Assembly (NCBI RefSeq): GCF_022846615.1
Contig: NZ_AP025637.1
Span: forward strand, 4,985,001-5,049,000
Length of the DNA stretch: 64,000 nt
Reading direction: 5' to 3'
DNA from: Roseomonas fluvialis
GTDB lineage: Bacteria; Pseudomonadota; Alphaproteobacteria; Acetobacterales; Acetobacteraceae
The position numbers and the translations under genes are program-made. Numbering within the stretch: position 1 is the stretch's first letter; each line of letters opens with the position of its first letter. Of this stretch, positions 62,977-64,000 are shown in pieces. Under the pieces are notes generated by a model, which had not been told where the DNA came from, searched no databases, and saw only the letters and a list, made by a program, of their open reading frames with translations.

Positions 62977-64000
62977 CGCACCAGCACCCGCCGCGCCGTC
63001 CACCCCGCCACGCCGCACGCGGCAATCACGCTCGCCATCGGCAGCGCCGTGCCGTCCTGCAGCACGCCCAGCACGGCACCCACCGCCGCGCCGATGCCAA
63101 ACTGCAGCGTGCCCATCAGCGCGGAGGCATTGCCCGCCATCTTCCCATGCGGCCCCATGCCGAGTGCGACCGTCAGCGGCATCACCGCGCCGATCATCGC
63201 CACGTAGCAGAACAGCGTCGCTACGATGCCCGCGAAGCCGAACAGGCCGGTGGCTGCGACGACAAGCAGCGCCAAACCGGACGCGGCCGATATGGTCAGC
63301 ACCACCGGCAGCAGCCGCACGGGTTCGATCTTCTGCGCCAGGCGCGACGCCACCTGGCCCACCACCATGATGCCGATGGCATTCGCGCCGAAATAGAAGC
63401 CGTACTGCCCCGGCGGCACGCCGTGCAGTTCCATGAACACGAAGGGCGATCCCATGATGTAGGCGAACATGCCGCCGATGATGAAGCCGCCCGCCAGCGC
63501 GAAACCCATGAAGCGCGCATCGCGCAGCAGCCCGCCCCAGATGCGCAGCGTCGCGAACACCCCATCGCGACGGCGGCGCTCCACCGGCAGCGTCTCCGGC
63601 AGGAACAGCAGGATCAGCACGACCATCGCCGCGCCATAGGCCGCCAGCAGCACGAAGATGCCACGCCAGCCGAACACCGGCAGTAGCGCACCGCCCACCA
63701 CCGGCGCGATCACCGGCGCCACCCCCATCACCAGCATCAGGGACGCCATCAGCCGCACCGCGCCGCGTTCGTCGGTCACGTCGCGCACCACCGCGCGCGC
63801 GATCACCATGCCGGCGCAGCCGCCCAGCGCCTGCGCCAGCCGTGCGCCCGTCAGCCACGCTATGTCCGGCGCCAGCGCGCACAGCAGCGACGCCGCGGTG
63901 AACAGCCCGAGCCCCACGAACAAGGGCCCGCGCCGCCCGAAGCGGTCCGCCACCGGCCCGTAGAAGACCTGGCCCACCGCCATGCCGAGGAAATACACCG
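62973..64000 (-). CDS. Bcr/CflA-type multidrug MFS transporter (5' end cut by the window)
   Basis: At least 341 aa of a major facilitator; the start lies beyond base 64000. It has the loop 2-3 motif 'GPVADRFGRRGPLFVGLGLF', motif C-like 'LMVMGVAPVIAPVVGGALLP'-type wording as 'LMLVMGVAPVIAPVVGGALL', and about 11 visible helices. These match the Bcr/CflA proton-driven drug efflux subfamily (bicyclomycin, chloramphenicol and similar). Only the first helix and the N-terminus are missing. The GNAT gene overlaps its stop by four bases. Confidence 0.88.
   Translation of the reverse strand, partial: VYFLGMAVGQVFYGPVADRFGRRGPLFVGLGLFTAASLLCALAPDIAWLTGARLAQALGGCAGMVIARAVVRDVTDERGAVRLMASLMLVMGVAPVIAPVVGGALLPVFGWRGIFVLLAAYGAAMVVLILLFLPETLPVERRRRDGVFATLRIWGGLLRDARFMGFALAGGFIIGGMFAYIMGSPFVFMELHGVPPGQYGFYFGANAIGIMVVGQVASRLAQKIEPVRLLPVVLTISAASGLALLVVAATGLFGFAGIVATLFCYVAMIGAVMPLTVALGMGPHGKMAGNASALMGTLQFGIGAAVGAVLGVLQDGTALPMASVIAACGVAGWTARRVLVR

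Overview
The window is a very GC-rich bacterial chromosome segment. Its gene set (dnaK-dnaJ, dapB, metK-trmB, rimP-nusA-ylxR-infB-rbfA-truB-rpsO, prs, rplY-pth-ychF, a phasin, HyuA/HyuB and Mo-hydroxylase genes) and protein signatures fit an alphaproteobacterium, most likely Acetobacteraceae close to Roseomonas. That placement is an inference from gene content and style, not from a marker search. I see no rRNA or tRNA gene, CRISPR array, insertion sequence or prophage.

Layout. 1-9.9 kb: chaperones (grpE, dnaK, dnaJ) with a flavin amine oxidase, a PRC-barrel protein, dapB, and metK overlapping trmB and a short-chain dehydrogenase. 10.7-12.3 kb, minus strand: a DUF4087 protein, a cytochrome b561 and a YceI protein. 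12.35-20.9 kb: the transcription/translation operon rimP-nusA-ylxR/L7Ae-infB, then rbfA, a thioesterase, truB and rpsO, with a terminator-like hairpin just before rimP and another around the infB stop codon. 21-25.8 kb: proC, a TetR/COQ9-like regulator, a phasin, a small repeat-rich secreted protein, prs, a methyltransferase and a CsbD protein. 26-28.8 kb: a five-gene overlapping operon of three GST-like proteins, a RidA protein and a histidine phosphatase. 28.8-31.8 kb: a large DUF2339 membrane protein. 31.9-35.4 kb: rplY, then pth-unknown-ychF-mgtC-like. 35.5-39.2 kb: a secreted pentapeptide-repeat protein, mtnP, and an ECF sigma factor with its anti-sigma factor.

39.3-55.5 kb is the most distinctive block: a solute-binding protein, a cyclooxygenase-like haem peroxidase on the opposite strand, then a tightly overlapping operon with a fused LivH-LivM permease, two LivG/LivF ATPases, HyuA- and HyuB-type hydantoinase/oxoprolinase subunits, a FAD subunit and a fused 2Fe-2S/molybdopterin hydroxylase, a 6-hydroxynicotinate-reductase-like iron-sulphur protein and an ApbE-like UPF0280 protein. 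Together they suggest import, hydroxylation, ring reduction and ATP-dependent ring opening of a nitrogen heterocycle. 55.5-64 kb: an OmpA-type porin, a divergent EF-G-like GTPase, an AMP-dependent synthetase divergent from a thiamine-diphosphate enzyme, a GNAT acetyltransferase and a drug-efflux MFS gene cut by the window edge.

Between genes there is a four-copy family of structured repeats (about 125-185 bp; a conserved core between two hairpins whose stems differ in sequence but keep their pairing), a second two-copy hairpin repeat, and two unrelated 27-bp tandem repeats, one of them inside a coding region.
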